Shown piece by piece: positions 45,228 through 56,661 of a stretch of 64,000 bases of DNA. Source of the DNA: Anthostomella pinea (lineage: Eukaryota; Ascomycota; Sordariomycetes; Xylariales; Xylariaceae). The first letter of the stretch is position 1. Every line of letters begins with the position of its first letter. The position numbers were made by a program, and so were the translations under genes. The notes below the pieces were generated by a model. That model ran no database searches, was not told the DNA's origin, and saw only the letters and a program-made list of their open reading frames with translations. Location: positions 1,798,001 to 1,862,000 of the forward strand of contig CAUWAG010000018.1 of NCBI GenBank assembly GCA_963556695.1, in the 5' to 3' direction.

Positions 45228-46315
45228 TTTGGATTGGGATGGATGGTTAAGCGTTCATTGATGGCTTGTGGTCTGGTAGGTACTTGGTAGGCTTGGAGGA
45301 ATTGTTTTGAGAAGAAGTCTAGATGCCGTGACTATGATGAGTTGAGTTGAGGTGATGAGGGTGAGGTGAGTGAGGCCAATCGTGGGCTTTAGATCGGCCC
45401 CACAGCCAGCTGTCATAAGCTGCTGGGCAGTGGCAAGTTGACTGCCCGATGGAGGGAACCTTGCAAAAGACCCTGTCGGCGAGAACCTCATGTCTACCAC
45501 CTTACTTTAAGAACTCTCGAAGCGCGAGTCCATCACTACCGGCATATGCGGCAGTATGGGCGAGCTGATTGATCGAATAACCTCGGCCCGGCATGCTCAA
45601 TCACTCAGGCTGGCGGCGCGTTTCTCTGTTCTTCCACCCAGAAACATGGGCGACCAGTTGAAATCTTGGTCTTGTACGGTGGCCTCGCTCACAACGGAAG
45701 TATCGTTTATTTCGCGCAGACAAACTTCATTCATTTCAGGGAGGATTAGACGAGCGGTGACGGGTGGACGCCTTGCGCTTGCTACCTAAGGCTTGCTTCC
45801 GCCTCCGCTTTCAGCCCGTGACCATTGCGACAAGGCTCTGGGGGAGGGCATCATCGCACGTGGTGTTGATTCGTCATGCACTACATCCTCCTCCGCCTCT
45901 TACTACTACGATATGAACAGGTAGACACCTGGTGGCTATCAGGCTCTCCCTGGCGAGGATCACTCATCGAGAAGGGCATGAGTTGCTTCAACCCTTAGCA
46001 TCATGACTTGGACTCAGGGGTTAGGGTCTTCGCCCCCTAAATGGTACTATAACCAGGTTGTCTAGACACATGATGACACTGCTTCAACACAAAGTGATGG
46101 CCTGACCAAGCGGGACACAACGCTTAAAGACTGACTGCTAATCGGAAAGATGGGTCTTGCACGGTGGGTGCCCTCCACAGAAACACGAATGTTTATGCCA
46201 CAAAAACCTTCAGCATCCCAAGCCGTTAGGTGGACGCCGGTGCAGAAAGGTAAAGTACCTGTATCAGGCACGAAGGCTCGGGCACGTCCACTCATCAGTC
46301 TCCTACCTAGATAGG
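45228..46315. other. Intergenic region, nothing recognised
   Basis: About 1.1 kb upstream of the CX9C gene, including its promoter. No coherent frame or repeat seen. Confidence 0.4.
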
Positions 46316-46975
46316 TCAAACATTCTGGCGGTAGGAAGTAACTAGTTCCCAAATCCGCCAAGAAACACCACATCGGACCAGAGAGAATGGCTTCGGATTT
46401 GGCAAACTTCGACATCCATCGCAACTCGAAGAAGCTCGAGACGTACGTTCATATATGTTCCGAGTGTCTTGAATGTCGGACGGACAGGAAGCGTTTGTTC
46501 GGCGAACTGCAACCTGTCGACGAGCCGATGATTCCGTTCCAGCTAATGGGGCTTCCTCATGGTCATCTTCTCCGCTCATAGCGTCGTTCTCTGGCTGAGT
46601 CTTGGTCTTTCTTGTGGGGGTATCGTCAAGCTGATCTTGTAACTGGTCCTCTGAGAACAGGTTCCGCTCTAGAGTCTAGACGTCGGTTCTCCAGATGTTG
46701 GTCTTCAGAAGTTGGTTCTTCTCAGTGCTGCGGGACTCGGGGTACTCGAAGCGTTTAGCAAGATTCTGAAGACCGCGACCGGACTGCGTCTGGAGATATC
46801 CGGGCACGTCTTCCACATATACCAGGTGATCGCCCAGTCCGTCCAGCTGTTGTTGCACCGTCATCCCTCTGGTCTCGTCGGCCTCATAGTATAGCTCGCC
46901 GTGTATTCCTTCTTCAGGAAGACGGCGTGGCTCGTTGTCATGCACACTGTCTTGGTGCCAGCCACTGCCAGCCAC
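46316..46975 (-). pseudogene. Unrecognised degenerate reading frame
   Basis: One minus-strand frame is open for about 220 codons apart from a single TAG (complement of 46677-46679), where a glutamine CAG would fit (WRTDV/TLERNLFSEDQLQDQ). The composition is hydrophilic and protein-like: LDGLGDHLVYVEDVPGYLQT, NLAKRFEYPESRSTEKNQLL, DQLQDQLDDTPTRKTKTQPE. No start codon is apparent and the frame closes about 45 bases before the end of the adjacent transposon. I do not recognise a family. It may be the 3' part of a gene damaged when the island formed. Confidence 0.3.
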
Positions 46976-47529
46976 CGGTCTGTGTCATCGCATTCCAGAT
47001 CACACCAGGTTGCGAATATCAACTAACGGCGGAGGCCCCCAAGTGGGACAGCCCCCCAAGTGGGACACTTTTCACACCCAACATCACAATGTTCACTTAT
47101 ACACATCTCTATCGGCAATAAAGCCCTAGATACCGTAAGTACGGCAATAGAATTGTCTTTTCTTGGTGTTTCTTCCAAAATAGATTTTATTAGGTCTGCC
47201 GCTGCGGGGTGGTGGGGTCGGAAGTTAGCACTTCCGGGCCTAATCTGACGGGTAATAAGACCCGTGCCCCCTATTACCTCCTATCCAGCAGAAATCTTGT
47301 TGTTCTTTTTTTTTCTCTTTTTATATACGTAATAGCGGCTTCAGTACGACGAAATGCCTCCTTTGTACACTGAAGAAGACCTCATAGAGGCAATAACCGC
47401 TGTAAACGATGGCCTATCCCTCTGCAAGGCCTATCATCGCTGGGGAGTACACAAATCGACTCTCTCTCGCAAGGTAGACAGCACCACGATACACCTAACT
47501 GGCACAATGCAAAAAAGACATTCTTATGC

Positions 47530-47790
47530 TTCTGTGAGGATTGTGGTGGCAGTATGGTGGCAGTCAGGGAGGCTGCCAGCTGACAAGGGGTCAGGCAGGC
47601 ACCTTGGCAGAATAAAGGGATGGAAGCACCAGGAAAGGTAGCTTTCATTGGTGATAGACAAGGGATCTTTGGCTGGAGGATCAATGGATGGGTACATCTT
47701 TGTATTTTGGTGTGTATTTAGTACTAGATTGGTCCCCCATACCCATGGATAAAACGCAACGTACTAGACCGATCATCACCCCCATGTTCT
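47530..47790 (+). repeat. Dispersed repeat copy 1 (probable solo LTR)
   Basis: This stretch interrupts the transposase of the surrounding element after HKSTLSRKV. It resembles the reverse complement of about 60200-60490: shared blocks include GCTGACAAGG, GACAAGGGATCTTT and GTGTATTTAGTAC in the same order. TGTGAG may be its left edge; the right edge and target duplication are unclear. Confidence 0.5.
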
Positions 47791-48365
47791 GACTCTGATG
47801 ATCCGATAGCTTTGAAGTTAAGCCCTATTTAAGAAAAGAAGGTGATTTCGTAGATTCTGTATCAAGAAAAGGCCGGCCATGCGCCAACTCACAGCAACGT
47901 CAAGGTCATTATCCGCCAGGATCATAAAATCTGATGGAAAATCAGATCATTTAAGGAACTATTATATACAAAACTTCATCTGCCGACACCAGGAGATCAA
48001 GACCAAGATAGGCCGAAAGCTTGACTACAAGCATATCAACGCTGCCACGTCTAAGAACGTGAATTTGTTTCACGATCTCCATGAGGAGTTCGCCTTCATC
48101 AAATCCAAGAACCGGGCAAATGTCGATAAGTGCGGCATTATATAGGGCTAGTAATACGTGAATTATCAATTCTAAGTGGTTTTTGAATGGCTAACCGGGA
48201 AATTATAGGTCTGATGGCCTTGTAATAGGCAGTTCTGGCTCAAAAGGGGCTAATGTCAAGTCCAACGACAACCGCACGTGGACTACAGTGGTAGAATCGA
48301 TCACCGCTACTTAGAAGAAGCTCCAGCTGCTCATTATTTTTAAGGCAAATTTGATACAAACACAG

Positions 48366-48588
48366 TGTCACGGCGAGCGTACTGAGGAGCTGGGACATGG
48401 CCGGCAGCAAGCAGCTATTACTCTATTGACGAGAATATCAAGACTAGAGAGGAAAGGAAGAGAGAGAGAGAGATAGGTACAGTGGGAGGTTGCCTCTTTA
48501 AGGGGATCCTCTGGTCAGATCCTTCCCCTATTGGGAGGTATCCACTTGCCATGTGGGAAGGTCTGTGCAGGCCGCCACAGCCGTCACA
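48366..48588. mobile_element. Solo LTR, 223 bp, nested in the Fot1-like element
   Basis: Begins TGTCACGG, ends CCGTCACA (TG...CA termini), and is flanked on both sides by CACAG (48361-48365 and 48589-48593), a 5-bp target duplication. Removing it with one CACAG rejoins the transposase frame to QTQWFEEQ, which proves that it is a later insertion. No internal retrotransposon sequence remains, so LTR-LTR recombination followed insertion. Confidence 0.82.
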
Positions 48589-49930
48589 CACAGTGGTTTG
48601 AAGAACAGCTTGTTAAAGAGCATCCTTCAATAACAAAATGGTTTATAACGTACTCTGCTAACGGCAGGTCCTTAAACAAGATTGCGTTGCAATGGCTTGA
48701 GAAGGTTTTTTTTCTCTTATTTAATTGCGTTAACTATATGCTAAATAAGCCCTAAATCTATCTACCTAACACAGCTCCTAAAGATCCTGATGATTTTTGC
48801 CTCTTAATACTAGATGACTATGACAGCCACTGCTCGGACGAGTTTATGTATCTCTGCTACATAAATAATGTATATATGTGCTTTTTTCCTGCCCATATAG
48901 TAGGTTATTTGGTCTATTAATAATTATTCTGCTAATAGAGGTAGTCTTATATCTTCTAGCCGCTAGATTTGACCGTTTTCTCTGTGGTAAAGGCCGCCTA
49001 TCGCCACTTCATTAACCAGCTCAGTCAGCTCAACGATTCGGTCCCTATTGGCAAGGTTAAGTTCCTTAATTGTCTAACAAAAGCTCGCAATAAAGTCACG
49101 CCAGTTATTGTGTATTCGGGATGGCGTACTACTGGCCTTTGGCTTGTGAATCGGCAGAAAACGCTGGCAAACAAGCATATAGTGAAGACAGAGAAGATAC
49201 AAGTAGCAGCAGCAGCTATAATGAACCCAGAAACCACTCCTAAAGCACTAGAAGCCCCTAAGTCAGGGCAGGACACAGCCCTGATACTATCAACAGTGGT
49301 TAAGACCCCTGAACAGCGAGCAGGAGTCCGCTCGGTTGCAAAGGCGTACAATGAGATGGTGGTTGAGATAGCCCTTCTAAAGCAACAGATAAAGGCAAAA
49401 GACGACAAAATCGAGTATCAACAGCCAAAGAAACACCGTAAGGCCCCTCAGGAAAAGCCTAATCAACGGCTATGGAAGGTTGGAGATGTTATTGCTGAAT
49501 AAATCGAGCATACAGAAGCCGCACAAGCTGCTATTAAACAACGGGCAGAGAGATAACGAGTTTTACGTGAATTACAGAACTTGTATACTGACGAATCAGA
49601 GAGATCACTCTCTGAAGACTCCCTCTCCTCCGAATTTAACGATTCAGAAGGATTAGACAAAGGGGTAAGTTGTTGACAATAGGGACGAGGAGGGGTCTGA
49701 TAAGCCGGATAATGAAGACGACAAGCACATTGTGGTGCGATCTTCGCGCCGCGCAATCTGCCAGCCTGCACGGTACCGGGTGAACAATTAATATTGCTGA
49801 AAATCCAAAGGGAATGCGGTTCTAACATATTTATTATATAATTAATAGCTTCAATTCGGATGGAGTTGTCCGTGGGTGCAAGTGTGGCCTTTTGGTGTGA
49901 AAACTGTCCCACTTGAGGGACCCGCCGTTA

Positions 49931-50295
49931 TATAAAAACTCATCAAGCGATGAAGACCCCTAAAAAGCATACGCATCATCAAAGACTTGCCTTTTCCCAG
50001 CAAGGAGCTGATATCCAAGCGTTCATATTGATACAGTCACCCTTCATGCCTCTTGTCACTGCCGCTCGGGTCTTTTTCATTGTGAAAATGCGAGCCATAG
50101 AATAAGCACACTGGCATAAACATTGCAAGTACCATATAACATCAAAGATGCTTATTCCAGAGCGCTTATGCCGAATTAAAAAATTCACCCTTATTAAGGA
50201 CATATACCGCATTTTCTGTGCAACCCTTTTAAGTTAACCACGGTTTATCATGTATTAATGCGCCTTGTTGAGCTATAAATAGTTAACCTTACCTC
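49931..50295. other. Flank between transposon and microsatellite
   Basis: No coding signal and no repeat recognised. Confidence 0.35.
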
Positions 50296-50664
<369 letters not shown>

Positions 50665-50722
50665 TCACACCCATAAGGCTTGTGACCCTTCTAGAATCTC
50701 ACACACGGTTATAAATATAAAG

Positions 50723-50965
50723 TGTCACGGGTTCCGGTACGGGCAGTATAGGCGATCGTATGACAGTCTATTCTCTATGGTTCTGGCAGGGTTACAGGTA
50801 ACTCTATTGACAGGACATAGCTCGAAGAGCTACAATTCAGGTTCGGACGGGAACAGTGAAGATATCGTCAGTTCTCAGGTCCACATTGGTCCACCCGGGC
50901 CGCCGACAGCTGGCGCCCGGGGTCCCTCCACTTCCTGCCCATAGGCAGGGTCCAGCGCCGTGACA
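50723..50965. mobile_element. Solo LTR, 243 bp, with intact target duplication
   Basis: Ends TGTCACGG and CCGTGACA are perfect inverted 8-mers; TAAAG flanks it on both sides (50718-50722 and 50966-50970). The interior is GC-balanced (CACCCGGGCCGCCGACAGC) in contrast to the AT-rich DNA to its right, so it escaped heavy mutation. Its body differs from the solo LTR at 48366, so it is another family with similar termini. Confidence 0.87.
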
Positions 50966-51454
50966 TAAAGCTAGGTAAAATCGTAACCATTTATATATAG
51001 GCTTTTTTTATGTAGTTAAATGTTTTTAGCTCGTTTTTAAGCTTTTTATTATTAATTACACTTAATAAACGTTACGTACAAATTTAAGCCTTTTTACTAC
51101 TTTATAATAAAAAATGCCTAAATTTTTATCTTTTCAACCTTTTTTATGTTAAATAAGCCTTAAAATATTTATCTAATTACTTATATATATATATATATAT
51201 ATATACATTATAACTACTTTTTTTAAAGCGATTAAAAGCTATCATTTATAAGGTTATATAAAAATACAAACGATAATAAAAGAATAACTTTTATATTAAT
51301 ATTATAAAAAAGGAATAATTATATATTAATATATATTACTTCTTCATCACAATATAGTTGTCTTTCATAAATTTATACGAGTTTAAAGTATTAAAAATAA
51401 ATCAATTTAGTCGGTTAATAACTTTTGAATTATATAACTTTTTATTAGTATCTT

Positions 51455-51665
51455 TGTTGGATCTATGTGATTCTACAGTCAAACCATCCATACAGAACCT
51501 ACATGTATGATTAGATAAGAGATTAGATACCAGATTGTGAGGTCACTTAGCCAGACCTTCAGGTCCAGCTAGACTTCACAATCCAAACCATCAGCAACAT
51601 CATGACCTTGACCCCATACTCGAGTATTATGATTGATCGTTCAAGCCTATTCCCACACATTCAAC
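51455..51665 (-). mobile_element. Solo LTR copy, inverse orientation to 58358-58561
   Basis: Starts TGTTGGATC; its reverse complement matches the element at 58358-58561 over nearly its whole length, for example GGCTTGAACGATCAATCATA and ACTCGAGTATGGGGTCAAGG. The outer right end (near 51656-51665) is diverged, so the exact border and target duplication are not clear. Confidence 0.75.
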
Positions 51666-52376
51666 GTGGTTTTTTAATATTATAAAACAATAATTGAATA
51701 ATAAATTTATTTTTATTAATATTATTATAACGATATCTTTATGAGTTAAAAATAGAATAGAATAAAAACACATTTAATCGAATAAATTTTTAACCTTGAA
51801 CTTTTACTACTATTTTATCATTTTAAATAAATATAATTATAATAGATTACAAATAATACATAAAAATAAAAATAAAAATAAATGATAATTAAACGTTTTA
51901 TATGAAAAATCTAATATATATATATATATATATATATACAAACGGTATTAATAAATATTAATATAAAAACCATTATTTAAAAAGTAAGCGTTACGTATTA
52001 TATTCTTGATAATAAATATCAAAATCTGGTTTATATTTTTTTTACTTCATATATTCTTTTGCCCGATTAAGCTTGACAAAATTATATTAAAATTTTAAAT
52101 TTTGATTCTTCAAAAGTTTTATTTTACGTTATAATTATTTAATAATAAACATTATAAGTTTATTGTAACACGTTAAAAAAATTATTTTTTTTAAAAACCT
52201 TTATATATAATTTAGCTTTTATTACGTTTTTTATAACGTTTATATTTGCGCGGTATATTTATCCCTTTTTTAAAAATAATAAAGCGTCGTTTAAAATATC
52301 GGCTTTTACAATACATTTATTTGGTAATTTTTCTTTTTTTATCGTTATATATATACTTAAAAAAAATTAAAGTTAA

Positions 52377-53124
52377 AACTTTTATATGTAGCTATTTAAA
52401 CCTTTATTTTTGTATTTTTAGGTTTTAACGTAAATATAGTAAAATAAAGGGCTTTTAAAGCTTGAACGTTTTTTTTAATAACGCTATCATTTTTAAAAAT
52501 AAATAAAGGTTATATATGATTAGTGTAGCCGGTAGCTGCTTTTTAAAGCTTTTTTTGTTATTTTTATATTGTTATGTTTACTTCTCAAAGCTGTTTTGTA
52601 TTATACATAATATTTACGTAAAAATTTATTATTTATATAAAATATTAAAGCATATCAATCATAGTTAGCCCTTATAACTATTTATAAAAAGCTTGATTAT
52701 AAACTTATAATTATATAATTATAACTCATTGCTATTGTTTTAAATAAATTAGCAAGTTAATGCTTTAAAGCTTTGTTTTTAGCCGCTTGCAAATTTTTTC
52801 TCTTTAAACGAAAAATTTTTAATTTTTTTTTTTCCAAATTAAAGCCAATGTCTTTTTTTTATATAACAATGTTTTTTTAAAACTTTCATAAGCAGCTATT
52901 TAAGTCTTTATTTTTATGCCCTTAGCTTTTAATGCAGGCACGGCAAAATAAGGGGCTTTCAAAGCTTTAACGTGCCCCTTAATAGCGCCGTTGCTTCTAG
53001 AGGCAGATAAAGGTCACGTATAGTCGGCATAACCGGCAGTTGCCCTTTAAAGCCCTTTCTGCTAACCACACACTGTTATATTTACTCTCTAAAGCTCTCA
53101 TTTGCCATATATAGTGTTCACGTA
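52377..53124. repeat. Direct repeat pair: heavily and lightly mutated copies
   Basis: 52377-52620 and 52882-53124 align over about 240 bases in the same orientation. Most differences are C or G in the right copy against T or A in the left one: GTAGCTATTTAAACC against GCAGCTATTTAAGTC, and TAGTGTAGCCGGTAGCTG against TAGTCGGCATAACCGGCAGTTG. The right copy borders GC-balanced DNA. Confidence 0.8.
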
Positions 53125-53202
53125 GATCGGATATCCTAGTCCCTAGCCCGACCCTCCGGGCCAGGCCCTCCGGAAGCTCTGGGGGGTGGTGAACACTCAA
53201 TG

Positions 53203-55142
53203 TAACATCTCCCACCCCCCTGCGGACCACCCCCCCGCGGACCAGTGCGTTCTGACCCACAAACGCGTAATTCACCAACCACCAGGATTATGGTGATCCA
53301 CCATCTACACCATCACTTTTGCATCTTTTTTTTCACAAAGCACACTATTTGAATCCTTATCCACTGCTGAATCTCATAATGTCATTTTACAACCGTCAAA
53401 TAAAAGCTGAAGCCGCCATTTTGGCCATCCAACGCGGAGCTCCAGTCCGCTCGTCAGCCCTCGAATGGCAAATCAGTCGCTCGTACGTCAACCGACGAAT
53501 CTCTGGCACCCCAACGCAGAATGAGACCAGCGCTCTCCAACAGGCTCTCTCACCGTATCTCGAACATAAGCTGGCAAGCTGGGCCCTGGGGCAAGCACGG
53601 CTAGGGTATTCTCTGGCGGTCTCTAAGTTCCGTCTCATGGCCCAGCGGATGCTCCATGCCACCGGGGATGCTCGAGAATTAGGGAAAAATTAGGCATCCA
53701 AGTTCCTATCTCGAAACCCGGAAGTCAAGATAATGAAGTCTCGTGTTATCGACTACAACCGAGTGAATGGTGCTACAGCGGCAAATATCAACATTTTTTT
53801 CGATCAGTGTGACGCCCCTGACGTGGTTAACCTCATGCCAGCACGCTGGTACAATGTCGACGAAATGGGAATTGCCCAGGGGGTTGGGGACTCCCATTGG
53901 GTGGTCTCCGAGGCCTTTGGCAACGTGGCTATGAAGAAAGGGGTCGAGAAGGGTGAATGGATAACTGCCCTATAGTGAGTGAGCGGATCTGGTGAGACCT
54001 TGCCGTCGCTGGTGATTCTCAAGGGGGTTAACGTACAAGCCCAGTGGTTTAGCAACCAAAATGAGGGCAAATTCACCAACTGGAGGTTTATTACGTCGCC
54101 AAATGGATGGACCTCGAATCCCATTGCGTTAGAATGGCTTCAACGTATCTTTATTCCTCACATTCAGGAGGTCCACGGCAACACATGGGTGGTTTTGGTG
54201 TGTGATGGCCACGACTCCCACACGAATGACGAGTTCCTAGCCACCTGCTTGAGAAACAAAGTATGGTTGATCTTTTATAAACCTCACTGTTCACATGTAG
54301 TCCAGGTGTTAAATGTGGGAGTCTTCAATTTGGTAAAGAAGAGGTTGAAGACCTTACTCCAGGAGACGCCCAGCGGCCGTCTGGGACTCAGGCCATCTAA
54401 GGAGGAGGTTTTGGAGTGCTACGAGCAGGCCCGGAAGGACACAATGACGCTCCTCAACATCAGAATTGCCTGGAAAAAGACTGGGATTATTCCTCGCAAC
54501 AGAGCGGAGGCGTTGAAGTCGAAATATGTGATTCTGGAGGACAAGGGGGTAACCAGGGCACGCCAGAGGGACCCTAAGGCTTCCGAGCGAGCCACAACAC
54601 CAGATTTTCTCGAGATGGTAGCTAAAACCATTATAACAACCCCCTCTGGAAGCCGGGCTTTGCAGGAGAGTGCTTAAAAGCTCGAAAGAAAGGACCCTTC
54701 CTTTGGGGGGCCCTCTGAGCGCTTATTGGTACGGAAGGCTGGCAAGGCCATGGATGTTCAGGCTGCTACCATTGCAAATCTACGGGCTAAATGTGAGCTG
54801 CTTGAGGCTCAAGTGGCTAAAAAGGCTAATACCACTCGAAAAGCAGTCAAACCAACACCAGGGGAACGATTCGTCACAATGGCTAACATAAGGGAGGCCA
54901 AAATGGAGCTGAGGAACAGGAGGGTTTATAGGGACTCCGCTGCAGGCGAAGAGGTCCCACAAGAGGTCCCTGGTGAAAATTTAGGGTCGGAATCGGATTC
55001 TGGGAGCTGTATTATGGTTAGAACACCACGACCTTAGTGTATTTAGCAACTGTGGTGGTTGTAGATGGCTTCATCTGAATGAGAGTGGTGTGGTGTGGAG
55101 TGGTCCGTGGGGGGGTGGTCCGCAGGGGGGGGTGAGATGTTA
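53203..55142 (+). mobile_element. Nearly intact pogo/Fot1-like transposon (1.94 kb)
   Basis: TA at both ends (53203-53204, 55141-55142) encloses inverted terminal repeats of about 45 bp: AACATCTCCCACC on the left and its near complement GGGTGAGATGTT on the right. Each TIR holds GCGGACCA or a one-base variant twice, separated by a C-run, likely transposase-binding sites. The element carries a single transposase frame (53379-55037). Sides of the element are GC-balanced while DNA to its left is AT-rich. Confidence 0.9.
53379..55037 (+). pseudogene. Pogo/Fot1-family DDE transposase with four in-frame stops
   Basis: From MSFYNRQIKAEAAILAIQRG one frame runs 553 codons without any indel, interrupted by TAG at 53691-53693, TAG-TGA at 53973-53978 and TAA at 54675-54677. 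The first lies where the family has tryptophan (LGKN/ASKFLSRNPEVK), a TGG-to-TAG change, and the last fits CAA-to-TAA; both are RIP-type. Parts: an N-terminal helix-turn-helix (SSALEWQISRSYVNRRISGT), a CENP-B-type second DNA-binding helix (WALGQARLGYSLAVSKFRLM), SRVIDYNRVNGATAANINIF, and the DDE core with YNVDEMGIAQG (first Asp), VLVCDGHDSHTNDEFLA (second Asp), HVVQVLNVGVFN and AWKKTGIIPRNRAEA near the third acidic position. A coiled-coil-like C-terminus follows (ANLRAKCELLEAQVAKKANT). It cannot make a full transposase without readthrough. Confidence 0.88.
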
Positions 55143-55286
55143 TTGTCTACTTCACCGCGATCCGGTGACCCTCTTGACACGACAAGCCTGGAAGAACACT
55201 GGCCTCTTGTCAGCTCCCTCTATGACATGAAACACGAGTAATTTTTGATCCGACTTTAATCAAAACCTCCGTTTCAGTGGTCCGAT

Positions 55287-55889
55287 TCATGCAGTTTCAT
55301 CCTTCATTCCCTCCCAATCCTCTTTGCTGAACCTGTATTCGACCTCTTTTCCGTTACTCTTCACCTGCTTCCACGTCGCCATCCCCATGCCATCAGCCAG
55401 GCCCTGAAACGGCGTATTCACCGCCAATGTCTCAAAAAAGGCCTCGTGGCATCCGGCGCCCTCCGCGTCCACCTTCCGGAATGCAAAGTCCAACGTAGCC
55501 TGCAACGCTTCCCGCCCGTAGCCCTTCCTCCACTCGGAGCTGTCGATCAGCACCCCCAGATCCGCAGTTCGCTTACCCCGCGCGTCCGTAGAGATGGCGT
55601 TGATGCCGCCGAAGCCGATGACATTATCCGCAGATGGTGAGGCTGATCCCGTCTCTGTTGTTGGGCGGCGGCAAATGACGAGAAAGTAGGCTTGCCCCCG
55701 AGCGCGTAGGTCCTCCCCTTTGGCGATTCGGCGCTGATACTCTTCTGCTGTTGGGTTGCTTGGCTTGTGCGGTTCATGCAGGGTGTTGAGGGGGTTGGCA
55801 AAAAGGGCTGCGAGGGGGGCGGCATCGGAGGAAGCGGCGGAACGAAGGACAAGATGTTCAGTGCGAATGTTGGGACTTGGAGAAGACAT
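55287..55889 (-). CDS. GNAT-family N-acetyltransferase (RimJ/RimL-like)
   Basis: Single exon, 200 residues, clean frame from MSSPSPNIRTEHLVLRSAAS. It has the GNAT pattern: RTEHLVLRSAASSDAAPLAA (first strand and helix), YFLVICRRP, NVIGFGGINAI (strand 4 with the glycine), DLGVLIDSSEWRKGYGREAL containing the acetyl-CoA pyrophosphate loop (W-R-K-G-Y-G), ATLDFAFRKV, and the late AFFETLAVNTPFQGLADGMG. Members of this branch acetylate ribosomal protein N-termini, antibiotics or small metabolites; the acceptor cannot be predicted. It is the only apparently intact ordinary gene between 46 and 61 kb, bounded by the pogo element on one side and by a decayed oxidase gene on the other. Confidence 0.87.
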   Translation of the reverse strand: MSSPSPNIRTEHLVLRSAASSDAAPLAALFANPLNTLHEPHKPSNPTAEEYQRRIAKGEDLRARGQAYFLVICRRPTTETGSASPSADNVIGFGGINAISTDARGKRTADLGVLIDSSEWRKGYGREALQATLDFAFRKVDAEGAGCHEAFFETLAVNTPFQGLADGMGMATWKQVKSNGKEVEYRFSKEDWEGMKDETA

Positions 55890-56661
55890 CTTGCGACAAG
55901 AAATGTTGGTTGCTATCCGTAACTCGGGTCGTAAGATGACGCGTCATTGGGAGATAGCACACTCGAGAGTACGTGGACGGTGTAGGTAATTACGGGTTGT
56001 GTTGTCTCTAATGATCAAGAAGCTAAGAGCTGAGAAAGAGGAGAGAGGGGAGAGGGGAGGGGGGAGGGACTTATGTACTGGGAGACGGGGAGGATGCCTC
56101 ATTGATTAGTCATCACGATACAGAGATAGATGACATAAATCCTGTCAAATGCGAGAGGTACGTATGGTTTTTAATCTCTGTACGGAGTACCTCATAACAT
56201 AGATGGAGAATAATATAGGCAAACCACCGTATATAGCTGCAGTGCCCGAAGTCGAAGGAGTCAGTGCGTTGTAAGGAATGGGCGCGTTGATTTAAATTCT
56301 TCGGCAGGCTTTGCACTGTTTAACGACAAGGCCGAGGGTATACTGTTAAGCTACCTCCCTCTTCTCACGCATGCAGAGAACCTTTTTCTTTTCCCAATCA
56401 CCAATTCATCGCAATTCAGCAGGCTATATTTGGGTCAAGTCGGAAGGGGACTGGAAGCATGTGAGCTACTCGAAACCAAGTCTCGTTCATGGAGCCTATC
56501 GACACGGCCTGAATCCTTTGCTAAGTACCTACATGGGCATGCGGCCGTGTGCTCCCAACTACTTGATGGCATGCCCGGAGGTTCTCTGTAGTTGATGAAT
56601 TTACGTCGCCGAACCACTTGGCCAACACCACTCATCGATCAAACCAAAGGCTGCAAAGTCT
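55890..56661. other. Intergenic stretch, nothing recognised
   Basis: GA-rich tract (GAGGAGAGAGGGGAG) at 56035-56070. No coding signal. Confidence 0.4.

Larger units (their letters stand above)
47024..49930 (+). mobile_element. Degenerate Fot1/pogo-like DNA transposon with nested insertions
   Basis: Left end TAACGGCGG (47024-47032) and right end CCGCCGTTA (49922-49930) are inverted; the outermost TA fits the pogo/Tc1-mariner target duplication. Further inverted blocks AAGTGGGACA and TTTTCACACC follow on both sides; the left end has the CCAAGTGGGACA unit twice. Transposase pieces lie in order: a Psq-type helix-turn-helix from 47354 (TEEDLIEAITAVNDGLSLCK, HRWGVHKSTLSRKV), IKTKIGRKLDYKHINAATSK and KSKNRANVDKCGI (first catalytic aspartate region, about 47990-48140), then QWFEEQLV (48592), LLILDDYDSHCSDEF (second aspartate, about 48800) and VYSGWRTTGLWLVNRQK (about 49110). 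Stops and frame changes abound, so it is dead. A solo LTR (48366-48588) and probably another repeat (about 47530-47790) split it. Confidence 0.82.
50971..53202. other. AT-rich RIP-like block 1
   Basis: Strongly AT-rich, TA-dense DNA without reading frames of any length; TA dinucleotide runs at 51182-51206 and 51916-51939. It contains the solo LTR at 51455-51665 and two related copies at 52377-52620 and 52882-53124. The edge to GC-balanced DNA near 53125 is abrupt. The pattern fits repeat DNA mutated by RIP; counting TpA/ApT and CpA/TpG ratios would settle it. Confidence 0.8.

Noticed and set aside
52246..52428. Short open frame in AT-rich DNA
   Set aside because: Made of Phe, Ile, Leu, Tyr and Lys only, as expected from AT-rich sequence.
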